A stretch of DNA of 44,661 nucleotides from JACDAN01 sp035776735 (GCA_035776735.1 DASSSO010000141.1:1-44661), one strand, 5' to 3'. Counted from the stretch's first letter, positions 1 through 6,841 are shown. Program-made: numbers and translations. Notes: generated by a model from the letters alone, not told the origin.

Positions 1-363
1 GTTCAGCTCCTCCAGGAGCGCCTGGTCGAGCGCGGGATCCAGCGCCGGCTCGCCCTCCCTTGGCCGGGTCCCGGCATGAGCCGCCGTCAGGAGCCGGCAG
101 AGGTTGGCGTAGCCGCGGGCGCTCTCGACCAGCAACGTGACATGCGAGCCGTCGCCGAGCGTCACCTCCGCCCCGGTGATCGGCCGGACGCCGAACGTCT
201 TCGCGGCGTGCGCGAACTCGAGCGACCCGTAGACGCCGTCGTGGTCGGTGAGCGCGAGCGCCTCGTAGCCGAGCTCTGCCGCCCTGACCGCGAGCTCCTC
301 GGGCAGCGAGGCGCCGTCGAGGAACGAGTAGGCGGAGTGTGCGTGGAGCTCGGTGTACACCAT
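1..363 (-). CDS. dnaE2: Error-prone DNA polymerase III alpha subunit DnaE2/ImuC, N-terminal 121 codons (runs off window)
   Basis: Only the start is in the window; the gene continues past base 1. The protein opens with the PHP-domain signature of C-family polymerases: HAHSAYSFLDGAS at about residues 7-19, ALTDHDGVYG at about 36-45 and ITGAEVTL at about 59-66. DnaE2 replaces the replicative alpha subunit during translesion synthesis on damaged DNA, working with ImuB and the beta clamp. A housekeeping dnaE1 would look similar over this stretch. The LexA box just upstream and the imuB gene 2 kb away make DnaE2 the better reading. The ATG is at 361-363, four bases from the LexA box, so the mRNA is probably leaderless or nearly so. 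Confidence 0.85.
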   Translation of the reverse strand, partial: MVYTELHAHSAYSFLDGASLPEELAVRAAELGYEALALTDHDGVYGSLEFAHAAKTFGVRPITGAEVTLGDGSHVTLLVESARGYANLCRLLTAAHAGTRPREGEPALDPALDQALLEELN

Positions 364-367
364 CAAT

Positions 368-403
368 CGAACATATGTTCGCTCCGTCCGGGTGGGGTGT
401 CAA
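368..403 (-). promoter_or_regulatory. SOS promoter of dnaE2 with LexA box
   Basis: CGAACATATGTTCG at 368-381 is a perfect match to the Gram-positive/actinobacterial LexA box (CGAAC-N4-GTTCG type). On the minus strand, TTGACA (398-403) is followed after 17 bp by GAACAT (375-380), which lies inside the box, so LexA would cover the -10 element. The start codon of dnaE2 is four bases downstream of the box. The divergent bicupin starts at 422, so the same site could also affect it. Confidence 0.85.
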
Positions 404-421
404 CCACTACGCTGCGCGGCG

Positions 422-1174
422 GTGCCGTCCGCGGTGGTCATCGAGCCCGGCGAGGGCGAACTGGTCGAGGAGCACATCCGCGTCAAGCTCGACCGGCCCG
501 AGCTCTCGGTCAACGAGGTGACGGTCGGCCCCGAGTTCGAGGGCGCCGGCCCGCACTACCACGAGCGGCACGTCGACACCTTCTACGTCCTGGAGGGCGA
601 GCTCGAGTTTCTCCTCGGCACGGAGACGCTGCGGGCGGGACCGGGCACGTCCGTCGCCGTGCCGCCCGGGATCGTCCACGGGTTCACGAGCTCGGGGCCG
701 GCGACCACGCGGTACCTCAACCTGCACACGCCCGACGCCGGCTTCATCGACTTCCTTCGCCGCCGGATCACAGACCCGTCGGCCGGATTCGACAGCGTCG
801 CCGTCGATGGGCCGGGCGGACCGGCGGAGGCCGAGATCGTCGAGGCGGGCGGCGGCGAGCGGCTCGAGGCCTCCGTTCGCACGATCACGGTGCGGTCGGC
901 GCAGCCGCAGCTCTGCTTCCTCGAGTTCGAGGCGCGGGAGGGCTTCGGCCCGATCTCGCCGCACCGCCACGGCGGCTCGATCGACTCGTTCTACGTCCTC
1001 GAGGGCGAGCTCGGCCTGTGGGCGAACGGCGCCGAGGCGCGCTTCGGGCCGGGCTCGTTCGTGGCGGCTCCCGCCGGGGAGGAACACGGGATCCTGCGGG
1101 TGGAGACGCCGGTCCGCTTCCTGAACTTCCACGCGCCGGACGACGGGTTCGCCGCGTTCATCCGCGGGAGCTAG
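422..1174 (+). CDS. Bicupin (two-domain cupin) protein
   Basis: The protein has two tandem cupin barrels of about 110 residues each. The first carries PHYHERHVDTFYVLEGELEF followed by GIVHGF. The second carries PHRHGGSIDSFYVLEGELGL followed by EEHGIL. Both keep the His/His/Glu and late His ligands for a metal ion, so it is probably a metal-binding cytosolic enzyme or ligand-binding protein. The substrate cannot be read from sequence. I place the start at GTG 422 because the upstream ATG at 353 lies inside divergent dnaE2 and its extra residues are not cupin-like; GTG 434 is an alternative. The gene is divergent from dnaE2 and convergent with the next gene, with a 2-bp gap. Confidence 0.75.
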   Translation: MPSAVVIEPGEGELVEEHIRVKLDRPELSVNEVTVGPEFEGAGPHYHERHVDTFYVLEGELEFLLGTETLRAGPGTSVAVPPGIVHGFTSSGPATTRYLNLHTPDAGFIDFLRRRITDPSAGFDSVAVDGPGGPAEAEIVEAGGGERLEASVRTITVRSAQPQLCFLEFEAREGFGPISPHRHGGSIDSFYVLEGELGLWANGAEARFGPGSFVAAPAGEEHGILRVETPVRFLNFHAPDDGFAAFIRGS

Positions 1175-1176
1175 GA

Positions 1177-1830
1177 CTAGGTGTCGCCCACCATCTCCCC
1201 GGTGTAGGGCGGCAGCTCGAGCGCGCGCTCGAACGCGGCGCGGTCGTGCACCGGCTCGCCGTGCGAGATGATCACGTGCTCGAACGGCAGGTCGAGCAGC
1301 TCCCTGAGCGCCGGCAGCACGCGCTTCTCGTGCCACGGCGTCCCCCAGACGACGAGTTCGCCGTCCCGTTCGGTCAGCGCGTCGGCGAAGACGAGCGCGC
1401 GCTGCTCGGGGAGCCACAGCGGCGTCTCGTTGCGGCCGCGGCCGTCGTAGAGCGCGATCAGCCCGCCGGGGAGCTCGCTCCCCTCGCCGATCCACTCGAG
1501 CTCCGTCTCCGGGGCGTCGCCGCCGAAGAAGACGTCGGGGCCGAAGGCGCGGGCGCCGTAGCGGCCGGCGAAGAGGTCGACGTCGCGGACGTGGTCCGGC
1601 TTGAGCACGACGAGGAAGGTCGGCGGGTGCGCGTCCAGCCGCTCCCAGACCTCGCCGGCATCGTCCGGCGGCGCGAGGGCGTCGAGCAGCCCCACCTCGC
1701 CGCGCGACTCGACGCACGTCGAGGTCACGGGCGGCTCCCAGCTGACGTGCGGCGCCCAGGCGGGATGCTCCCGCCGCCAGATCCAGAGGCCGGGCGCGAC
1801 GTCGATCATCTCGGTCGCCACGGACGCCAC
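1177..1830 (-). CDS. Metallo-beta-lactamase-fold-like protein with a degenerate metal site
   Basis: The 217-residue protein has the strand order of a small MBL-fold hydrolase: an N-terminal APGLWIWR strand, LLDALAPP, then FLVVLKPDHVRDVDLFAGRYGA, and late ISHGEPVH. The position where active members carry HxHxDH reads K-P-D-H-V-R-D (residues 77-83), so the first histidines are missing and a normal dinuclear zinc site looks unlikely. It may be a non-catalytic relative or use other ligands. GTG 1830 is the farthest start; ATG at 1809 (MIDVAPGLW) is equally plausible. It lies 7 bp downstream of the DUF6504-like gene on the same strand and may be co-transcribed with imuB. Confidence 0.6.
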   Translation of the reverse strand: MASVATEMIDVAPGLWIWRREHPAWAPHVSWEPPVTSTCVESRGEVGLLDALAPPDDAGEVWERLDAHPPTFLVVLKPDHVRDVDLFAGRYGARAFGPDVFFGGDAPETELEWIGEGSELPGGLIALYDGRGRNETPLWLPEQRALVFADALTERDGELVVWGTPWHEKRVLPALRELLDLPFEHVIISHGEPVHDRAAFERALELPPYTGEMVGDT

Positions 1831-1837
1831 CGTATCG

Positions 1838-2095
1838 CTAGGCGCCCCGCTGGCTGAACCAGCGGCCGTGCTCGTCGTCGTGGAAGACGACGACGTTCTG
1901 GCCGCTCTCGAGGACGACGTCGAAGTACCGCCGGTTGATCGGCTGCTCCGTCCACCAGCGGTCGAGCACGCGCCACTCCTCCCGGATCAGCTCGACCCCC
2001 AGGCGGTTGACGAGACGCGGCGCCCCGTCTGCTCTCGGCTCGACGAGGGCGGGGCGCGGCTCATTCAGAGCTTTCAGCGCGGTGTGCTTCGTCAC
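1838..2095 (-). CDS. Small DUF6504-like protein linked to imuB
   Basis: The 85-residue protein has a core rich in aromatic and basic residues (VELIREEWRVLDRWW, then RRYFDVVLESGQNVVVFHD). From memory, it resembles the small DUF6504 proteins often found next to ImuB/DnaE2 genes in actinobacteria; their function is unknown. It follows imuB on the same strand after 142 bp. That gap and the first codons of this gene overlap the structured repeat at 2067-2229: the GTG start at 2093-2095 sits in one arm of the terminal helix region. The first dozen residues (TKHTALKALNEP) are encoded by the repeat arm and may not belong to the ancestral protein. No other clear start was found. Confidence 0.6.
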   Translation of the reverse strand: MTKHTALKALNEPRPALVEPRADGAPRLVNRLGVELIREEWRVLDRWWTEQPINRRYFDVVLESGQNVVVFHDDEHGRWFSQRGA

Positions 2096-2229
2096 CCGGG
2101 TGCGATGGGTGGTGCGAATGCAAGGACGCAGGGAGCGTCGATAGCAGCGCTATCGGCGCGACTGAGGACGCAGCAGGCGCGCCGCCTCGCGCGGCCGGGT
2201 GGCACAAGGCTCACCGCGCTGGAGGCTCT
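2067..2229 (+). repeat. Structured repeat element, copy A (candidate RNA)
   Basis: The bases at 2067-2084 pair with 2212-2229 as an 18-bp helix with two T/G positions, which are valid G.U wobbles only in plus-strand RNA. Inside lies a core shared with copy B: GCAAGGACGCAGGGAGCG (2120-2137), a hairpin (2135-2145 with 2149-2159, loop AGC, one U.G pair), GCGACTGAGGACGC, and GGCCGGGTGGCACA (2193-2206). The hairpin and terminal helix differ in sequence from copy B but keep pairing. It fills the gap between imuB and the DUF6504-like gene, in the opposite sense to those genes. It could be a mobile-element-derived palindromic repeat rather than a functional RNA. Confidence 0.6.
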
Positions 2230-2237
2230 CGGCCGCC

Positions 2238-3422
2238 CTACTCGTCCCGCGGGACGAAGAGCGCCCGTGTTTCCGGTATGCGAGACCACGGTGCGACTTC
2301 GACCACGGTTGCGACCACTCCACCGCCGGTGCTGGCCTTGACCTGACGCAGCCCTTCCTTGAGCCGTGTCTGGAGCTCGGCACCCTCGGTCTTGACGAGC
2401 TCGAGCTGCCGCCCGGTGTCGTCGGTCAGCTCGACGAGCTCGAGCCGGAGAGCCAGGACCGGCGCGGGCAGATCGCTCAGCTTTGGGCCGAGCGCGACTC
2501 GGATCCGGTCGTGGTCGCCGGCCGGGTCGCGGAAGGTCAGCGTCCGGCGCCAGGAGGCCCCGCCGACGAGTCGTGCCGAAAGTGCGACTTTTCGGACGAA
2601 CCGGTCGGCGCGCTCGGGCCGGTCGACGGCTTTCTCGGCCAGGGTGGCGAGGGCGCGGCGGAGCGTGAGCTCGTTGCCGACAGCCTCGGGGAACTCGAGC
2701 TCCTCGACCACCTCGGCGGGCGGGCGGCGGCCGCGGATGCGACCGCGCCTCCCTCCTCTCGCCTGGCCCCAGGCGCTGCGGCCGTCCGGTCCCAGTCGTT
2801 CGGCAACGGCAGCGCCCGGGAGCCCGGCAAGCTGTCCGACACGCTTCACGCCCAGCGCCTCCAGCTCCTCGCGGCGTCGCTCGTCCAGCCCCAGCAGGCG
2901 GAGTGGAAGCGGGGCGAGGAAGTCCTGCGTCTGCTCGTCGGAGACGACGAGCGCCTGGCCTGGGCGCGCGACGTTGGCTGCCGCGAGGGCGGCGAAGCGG
3001 CGTGCTGCCGCGCCAACGCGCGCGTCCCAGTGTGAGCCGACAGCGGCGAGAGCGCGCTTCAGCGCCGGCTCGAGGCCGCCGTAGAGGCGTTCCACCCCGC
3101 GCGTGTCGAAATAGGCCGTGCCGGGCTGGACGGACTCGACGGCGAAGCCGTTGTCCTCGAGCCGGCGGACGATCTCCTCCCAGTCCCGCTCCGCGCCGGC
3201 AGGGTCCGGGTCGACGAGGACGAGCTTCGGGCAGGTCGCAAACGCCTCCCCCATGCGCATCCCGGGCCGGACGCCGGCCTGGTGCGCCGCGGCGGTGACG
3301 GGCCCGACGAGCGGCTCGGTGCCCTCGGGAGGCGCGAGCGCGGCCGGCTCGAGAGCGAGGCTGGGCCGCGTGCGGAGCGCGGCGCGGAGCTCGAATCCGG
3401 GGATGGCGAGGCAGGCAATCAT
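2238..3422 (-). CDS. imuB: ImuB, inactive Y-family polymerase-like mutasome subunit
   Basis: The 394-residue protein has the Y-family layout (palm, fingers, thumb with helix-hairpin-helix around VGQLAGLPGAAVAERLG, little finger). The catalytic carboxylates are lost: the DMDAFF-type motif near the N terminus reads CLAIPGFELR, and the second motif, SxDE in active enzymes, reads SVQPGTAYFD at about 97-106. This is the hallmark of ImuB, which links DnaE2 to the beta clamp for induced mutagenesis. The start ATG at 3420-3422 lies three bases from a LexA box. The gene lacks an adjacent imuA or imuA'. The last ~25 residues (APWSRIPETRALFVPRDE) could hold the C-terminal interaction tail. Confidence 0.85.
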   Translation of the reverse strand: MIACLAIPGFELRAALRTRPSLALEPAALAPPEGTEPLVGPVTAAAHQAGVRPGMRMGEAFATCPKLVLVDPDPAGAERDWEEIVRRLEDNGFAVESVQPGTAYFDTRGVERLYGGLEPALKRALAAVGSHWDARVGAAARRFAALAAANVARPGQALVVSDEQTQDFLAPLPLRLLGLDERRREELEALGVKRVGQLAGLPGAAVAERLGPDGRSAWGQARGGRRGRIRGRRPPAEVVEELEFPEAVGNELTLRRALATLAEKAVDRPERADRFVRKVALSARLVGGASWRRTLTFRDPAGDHDRIRVALGPKLSDLPAPVLALRLELVELTDDTGRQLELVKTEGAELQTRLKEGLRQVKASTGGGVVATVVEVAPWSRIPETRALFVPRDE

Positions 3423-3425
3423 GAC

Positions 3426-3464
3426 CGAACACGTGTTCTATCACGAACAGGTGTTCGGTGTCAA
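3426..3464 (-). promoter_or_regulatory. SOS promoter of imuB with two LexA boxes
   Basis: Two LexA boxes lie four bases apart: CGAACACGTGTTCT (3426-3439) and CGAACAGGTGTTCG (3444-3457). On the minus strand TTGACA (3459-3464) is followed after 18 bp by TAGAAC (3435-3440). The inner box covers the -10 region and transcription start, and the outer box fills the spacer. The double operator predicts tighter repression than at dnaE2, which has one. Confidence 0.85.
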
Positions 3465-3702
3465 TTCCGCGAGTACCGGGCGATTCACGGGCTCCGGTAC
3501 GCTTCCTCCGTGGCCCTGAGAGATCGGCTGAGAAGCTGCTCGGCCGCTCGGATTCGGTATCGCCGGCGGACGAAGCACGGGCCGAGCACCAGATCGACAG
3601 CGATGCCGTCGACCGGTATGCGGGTCGCGTGATGGGCGTCTACGGCGACATCGGACCGACGGTTCCCAGCCCGGAAAGTCCACCGGACAAACCCCCGACC
3701 GA
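3465..3702. other. Stretch without a convincing gene
   Basis: Between the imuB promoter and the comB-tail remnant no reading frame stands out. An open frame on the plus strand (GTG 3458 to TAG 3706, 82 codons, ending in PSPESPPDKPPTD) has weaker third-position G+C than neighbouring genes, no ribosome binding site, and a start inside the -35 element of imuB, so I do not call it. Together with the remnant and terminator that follow, the gene-poor gap is about 390 bp (3458-3850). Confidence 0.5.
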
Positions 3703-3777
3703 CTAGCTGAGGATCTCCGCAGCTCCGTCCACCACGCGAGAAGCGCGGGACGACGCCGATCGTGTTCCGTTCGCTGC
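3703..3777 (-). pseudogene. Decayed duplicate of the comB 3' end
   Basis: This segment matches the last ~20 codons of comB (4890-4950) in the same orientation. Both read NTI-G/D-VVPRFSR, then MVDGAAEI or VVDGAAEI, and end close to a CTAG stop. The copy has lost two bases after the RFSR codons (TTCTCGCG-TGGTGGAC against TTCTCGCGGATGGTCGAC), which shifts the frame. With intact comB it makes a direct repeat of roughly 60 bp flanking the collagen-like gene. I see no remains of the rest of comB here. Confidence 0.7.
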
Positions 3778-3787
3778 CCAGGTCGGT

Positions 3788-3811
3788 GAGGGGGCGCGGG
3801 TGCGCCCCCTC
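3788..3811 (-). terminator. Hairpin terminator after the collagen-like gene
   Basis: GAGGGGGCGC (3788-3797) pairs perfectly with GCGCCCCCTC (3802-3811) around a 4-base loop, 40 bp past the stop of the collagen-like gene. There is no T-run, as is usual for hairpins in high-G+C actinobacteria. Confidence 0.55.
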
Positions 3812-3850
3812 CGATCCGACTTCAGCGACTGAACAGGAACACGCTCTCGT

Positions 3851-4744
3851 TCACGCCGAGCCGAAAGTGAACGCTTCGCCGTTCACACTCAACTCGCGGA
3901 GCAGGGCGACCAAGTCGCTGCCGCCCGTGAACCCCGTCGTGATGTAGATGCCACTGACGACCTCATCGGCGTGGGCTGCCTGTACCGTCGCCCACGGCTG
4001 CTGGTCAGGCGGAACGCCGTCGCAGGAGTCGTCGTCGTACCGGACATCTCCGGTCGTGACCTCGTAGGTGTGGTTCTCGTCCTCGGTGGGCACCGTCGTC
4101 GCGCACTCCGTCGCATCGAAGATCACGTCGTGCGTGTCGCCCTCCAGGAAGATGCGGAGGTACGGCGAACCGATTGCGTTGTCGTCCGCCGACGAGTGCT
4201 TGACCGTGAACGACAACTGGGTGATCTCACCGAGAGTGAGGCCGTTGGCCCCGGTGTAGAGCACCGAGCCGCCCCACGCGCCCCCGCTCGTGTACGGGCC
4301 GAACTGCACCCCGTCGAGAGACGTAGCGACGCTGGCGTTCGTCCCCGCGAAGTCACCGCTCAGGCGAAGCAGCGTCGGGGCGGGCCTCCCAGGAGGCCCA
4401 GGCGGGCCTTGCCCACCCTGCGGCCCCTGTGGCCCCTGTGGTCCCTGGGCCCCTTGCGGCCCCTGTGCCCCAGGCGGTCCCGGCGGCCCGGCCGTACCGC
4501 GAACAGCACGACCCGCTGGACCTCGCGCGCCGCGTGGACCGCGGAGGTTTACGCGCTGCTCTCCGCGAGCGCACTTTCCCTCCCGGAGTTTCACATCGCG
4601 GCGCGTCTCAGGTTCCCCACGCAGCTCAATACATGCGACGAGGGCCTGCGCTCGTGACGCTCGTGACGTCTCCGCCAGAGCCGACGGTGCAAGCCCGACC
4701 AGGAGCGCGACACCGGTCAATCCGAGCAGGATTCGACTGGGCAT
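3851..4744 (-). CDS. Secreted collagen-like (Gly-X-Y) protein
   Basis: The start is ATG 4742-4744, preceded by a strong ribosome binding site (GGAGGGGGGAAAGGT); the reading frame extends further upstream without signal-peptide character. A signal peptide follows (RILLGLTGVALLVGLAPSALA). Next comes a charged segment with two cysteines (ELRGEPETRRDVKLREGKC), then about 17 Gly-X-Y triplets rich in GPQ, GAQ and GPP. A globular C-terminal domain of ~170 residues begins at LLRLSGDFAGTNASV and includes a Cys pair (ATECATT, DDSCDGV). It is probably an extracellular trimeric stalk protein with a head domain, perhaps for adhesion. The function of the head domain is not recognised. The gene sits between comB and a comB-tail remnant, suggesting insertion. 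Confidence 0.8.
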   Translation of the reverse strand: MPSRILLGLTGVALLVGLAPSALAETSRASRAQALVACIELRGEPETRRDVKLREGKCARGEQRVNLRGPRGARGPAGRAVRGTAGPPGPPGAQGPQGAQGPQGPQGPQGGQGPPGPPGRPAPTLLRLSGDFAGTNASVATSLDGVQFGPYTSGGAWGGSVLYTGANGLTLGEITQLSFTVKHSSADDNAIGSPYLRIFLEGDTHDVIFDATECATTVPTEDENHTYEVTTGDVRYDDDSCDGVPPDQQPWATVQAAHADEVVSGIYITTGFTGGSDLVALLRELSVNGEAFTFGSA

Positions 4745-4889
4745 ACCTTTCCCCCCTCCGGGAGTGATAAGAGACTCCCTTTCCGTAGTGGCAACGATTG
4801 TTACAAAAGAGAGGGATTCCTGCCTGCGACGGCCGGCAGCAATGGATCGGAGCAGCCTTGACGACCGCGGCCGCATCAGGGTCACCTAT

Positions 4890-5561
4890 CTAGAGCGTTA
4901 TCTCCGCCGCGCCGTCGACCATCCGCGAGAAGCGCGGGACGACGTCGATCGTGTTCTCCTGCGCGCAGAACTTGATGTCCTCCTCGAGCCCCGGCGGGCC
5001 GTACGTCCGCGCCATGATCGCGTCCCACGCCGTCGGGAACGCGCCGGCGAGCGTCACGCACGCCTTCGCCGCGTCCGTCACCTCCGCGTCCAGGAGCTCC
5101 GCGATCCGGCCGGCGCAGTACGCGTCGTCCAGCGCGAACAGGCCCTTGAAGCCGGCACACACGAGGACGCAGTCGGCCTCCACCGCGCGAGCCACCGCCG
5201 ACAGGTTCAGCAGCGAGCCCAGATACACCCGCTCGCACGCCTTGGCCGCCGCCAGCACCGCCCGCGTCCCGTTCGTCGTCGAGTAGATCAGCACCCGCCC
5301 GCGCGGCTCGAGGACCTCCCGCGGCGAGGCGCCCAGGTCGAAGCCCTCGACCTGCACGGCGTCCCGCTCGCCGCCGAGCAGCCCCTCCCCCAGCTTCGCC
5401 CGGAGCGCCCGCGCGTCCTCGATCTCCCGGCAGCAGTAGACCCGCTCGTAGCCACTCGCGAGCGCCTGCGCGATCGTCGACGTCGCCCGCATCACGTCGA
5501 CGACGACTGCGACCGGCGCCTCCAGCACCTCGTCCGGCGTGAACGCGACATGGACTCGCAC
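4890..5561 (-). CDS. comB: 2-phosphosulfolactate phosphatase family protein
   Basis: The 223-residue protein has ComB signatures: VVVDVMRATSTIAQAL near residue 18, GFDLGASPREV, STTNGTRAVLAA at about 94-105, CAGFKGLFALDDAYCAG and PRFSRMVDGAAEI at the end. ComB dephosphorylates 2-phosphosulfolactate in coenzyme M synthesis in methanogens. In bacteria the family is widespread with less certain substrates (sulfolactate or related phosphates). The GTG start at 5559-5561 is about 25 bp from the divergent rhomboid gene. A truncated copy of its 3' end lies at 3703-3777. Confidence 0.8.
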   Translation of the reverse strand: MRVHVAFTPDEVLEAPVAVVVDVMRATSTIAQALASGYERVYCCREIEDARALRAKLGEGLLGGERDAVQVEGFDLGASPREVLEPRGRVLIYSTTNGTRAVLAAAKACERVYLGSLLNLSAVARAVEADCVLVCAGFKGLFALDDAYCAGRIAELLDAEVTDAAKACVTLAGAFPTAWDAIMARTYGPPGLEEDIKFCAQENTIDVVPRFSRMVDGAAEITL

Positions 5562-5586
5562 GGCCGCACTACGCTACATCGGCCCA

Positions 5587-6438
5587 GTGGCCGAGCCCAT
5601 GTACTGCTACCGCCATCCCAACCGGGAGACGATGGTCTCCTGCTCGGAGTGCGGCCGCCCGATCTGCGAGGACTGCATGACCTTCGCGCCGGTCGGCATC
5701 CGCTGCCCCGACCACTCGGGCGCCCCGCAGGGCGCCGCCCGCGTCTCGCAGGGGGTGCGGCGCGCGAGCTTCGAGAGCGCCGGGGCGATGGTCACGAAGA
5801 CCCTCGTCGGGATCAACGTCGCGATCTACCTGCTCGAGCTCGCGCTCGGCGGGAACATCAACGGGACCGGCAACCAGATCTACCGGGAGGGCGTCCTCTT
5901 CGGCCCGCTGGTGGCGAACGGCGACTGGTGGCGCCTCTTCACGGCGATGTTCCTCCACTACGGGCCGCTCCATCTCGGGCTGAACATGCTCGCGCTCTGG
6001 TGGTTCGGCTCGGCCGTGGAGCAGGCGCTCGGGCGCGGCCGCTACCTGCTCCTCTACCTCGTCTCCGGCCTGGCGGGATCGGCCGGGGCGCTCCTCCTCT
6101 CGCCCGAGAGCCTGACGGTCGGCGCCTCCGGCGCGATCTTCGGGATCTTCGGCGCCGCCTTCGTCCTCGAGCGCCAGGGCACCTATGTGTTTGGCGGCGG
6201 CGCGGTCTCGCTCATCGTGGTGAACCTCGCCTTCACGCTCTTCATCCCCGGCGTCTCGATCGGGGGCCACCTGGGCGGCCTCGCCGGCGGGGCCCTCGGG
6301 GCGCTCGCGCTCTCGCGCTTCGGCCGCGGGCACGCCGTCTACGGGAGGCCCGGGGCCCTCGGGATCGTCGGGCTGATCGCGATCGGCGTGGCCAGCGTGC
6401 TGATCTCCTTCTGGAGCGTGCAGGAGTACGTGATCTAG
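5587..6438 (+). CDS. Rhomboid family intramembrane serine protease with N-terminal zinc ribbon
   Basis: The N terminus carries a B-box-like zinc-binding module (YCYRHPNRETMVSCSECGR, then CEDC and CPDHSG). Six or so membrane segments follow. Rhomboid motifs are present: FLHYGPLHLGLNMLALWW (conserved His and Asn), GASGAIFG with the catalytic serine, and GGHLGGLAGG with the catalytic histidine. It should cleave membrane-protein substrates within the bilayer; the target is unknown. GTG 5587 is chosen because the larger frame would run into comB. ATG 5599 (MYCYRHPN) is also possible. No ribosome binding site is seen, so a leaderless mRNA is likely. Structured repeat B begins at its stop codon. Confidence 0.85.
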   Translation: MAEPMYCYRHPNRETMVSCSECGRPICEDCMTFAPVGIRCPDHSGAPQGAARVSQGVRRASFESAGAMVTKTLVGINVAIYLLELALGGNINGTGNQIYREGVLFGPLVANGDWWRLFTAMFLHYGPLHLGLNMLALWWFGSAVEQALGRGRYLLLYLVSGLAGSAGALLLSPESLTVGASGAIFGIFGAAFVLERQGTYVFGGGAVSLIVVNLAFTLFIPGVSIGGHLGGLAGGALGALALSRFGRGHAVYGRPGALGIVGLIAIGVASVLISFWSVQEYVI

Positions 6439-6602
6439 GAGGGCTTGGCGGAATGGCGCTCGTCGTTGGGGTGCGCTGGTCGTTCCGAGGCAAGGACGCA
6501 GGGAGCGCCCGTATCGAATGAGATACGGGCGCGACTGAGGACGCCGTCCTCGGGGCGACCAGCGCGGCCCGGCGGCACAGCCGCTATTTCGCCAAGCCCT
6601 CC
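6438..6602 (+). repeat. Structured repeat element, copy B (candidate RNA)
   Basis: The bases 6438-6457 pair with 6583-6602 as a 20-bp helix with two G.T positions, again valid only for plus-strand RNA. A second helix joins GCGCTGGTCG (6473-6482) to CGACCAGCGC (6556-6565), and CCGAGG (6485-6490) pairs with CCTCGG (6548-6553). The conserved core GCAAGGACGCAGGGAGCG (6490-6507) leads into an 11-bp hairpin (6505-6515 with 6522-6532, loop GAATGA), then GCGACTGAGGACGC and GGCCCGGCGGCACA. It begins at the last base of the rhomboid stop codon and is co-oriented with that gene. Compare copy A (2067-2229). Confidence 0.65.
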
Positions 6603-6610
6603 AGTCCGCA

Positions 6611-6646
6611 GGCGGAGCCGATGGACATCGGTCGATCGGCTCCGCC
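6611..6646 (-). terminator. Hairpin terminator of the micro-ORF unit
   Basis: GGCGGAGCCGAT (6611-6622) pairs perfectly with ATCGGCTCCGCC (6635-6646) around a 12-base loop, 10 bp beyond the stop of the 61-residue ORF. Its placement supports a minus-strand transcript ending here. Confidence 0.6.
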
Positions 6647-6655
6647 CGCGGCGGC

Positions 6656-6841
6656 TCAGCTGCCCAGCGACACACGCCTTGCGCGGAAGGCGGCGGGACT
6701 CAGCGCCAGCTTGCTCAGCGCCAACCGCAACCGGCGCCGTCTTCGCCGGCGGCTCCCTGCCGGGCTGCGCGCGTCGCGCGCCAGCTGCTCGACCCGCTCA
6801 CTGCAGAGCAGGCGGCGAGTTTCCAGGTCGAAGCTCGACAT
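6656..6841 (-). CDS. Small arginine-rich protein (61 aa), function unknown
   Basis: The ATG at 6839-6841 is preceded at good spacing by a very strong ribosome binding site (AAAGGAGGAGGAG), and third codon positions are G/C-rich. The product starts SSFDLETRRLLCSERVEQLA, an acidic-to-amphipathic helix, continues through a seven-arginine run (GSRRRRRRRLRLAL) and ends RRVSLGS. It has no membrane segment. The arginine run suggests nucleic-acid or ribosome contact, but I recognise no family. It is the last ORF of a unit with a promoter at 7121-7149 and a terminator at 6611-6646. Confidence 0.6.
   Translation of the reverse strand: MSSFDLETRRLLCSERVEQLARDARSPAGSRRRRRRRLRLALSKLALSPAAFRARRVSLGS

Noticed and set aside
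2193..2206. T-box riboswitch, because GGGTGGCAC resembles the T-box sequence and the core has CTGAGG-like motifs
   Set aside because: The following bases do not give ACCGCGG in the right place, the element lacks a recognisable specifier stem, and no aminoacyl-tRNA synthetase or amino-acid gene is adjacent.
3458..3706. Divergent SOS-controlled 82-codon gene next to the imuB LexA boxes
   Set aside because: Its GTG overlaps the imuB -35 element, there is no ribosome binding site, codon use is less G/C-ending than in real neighbours, and its end runs into the comB-tail remnant.
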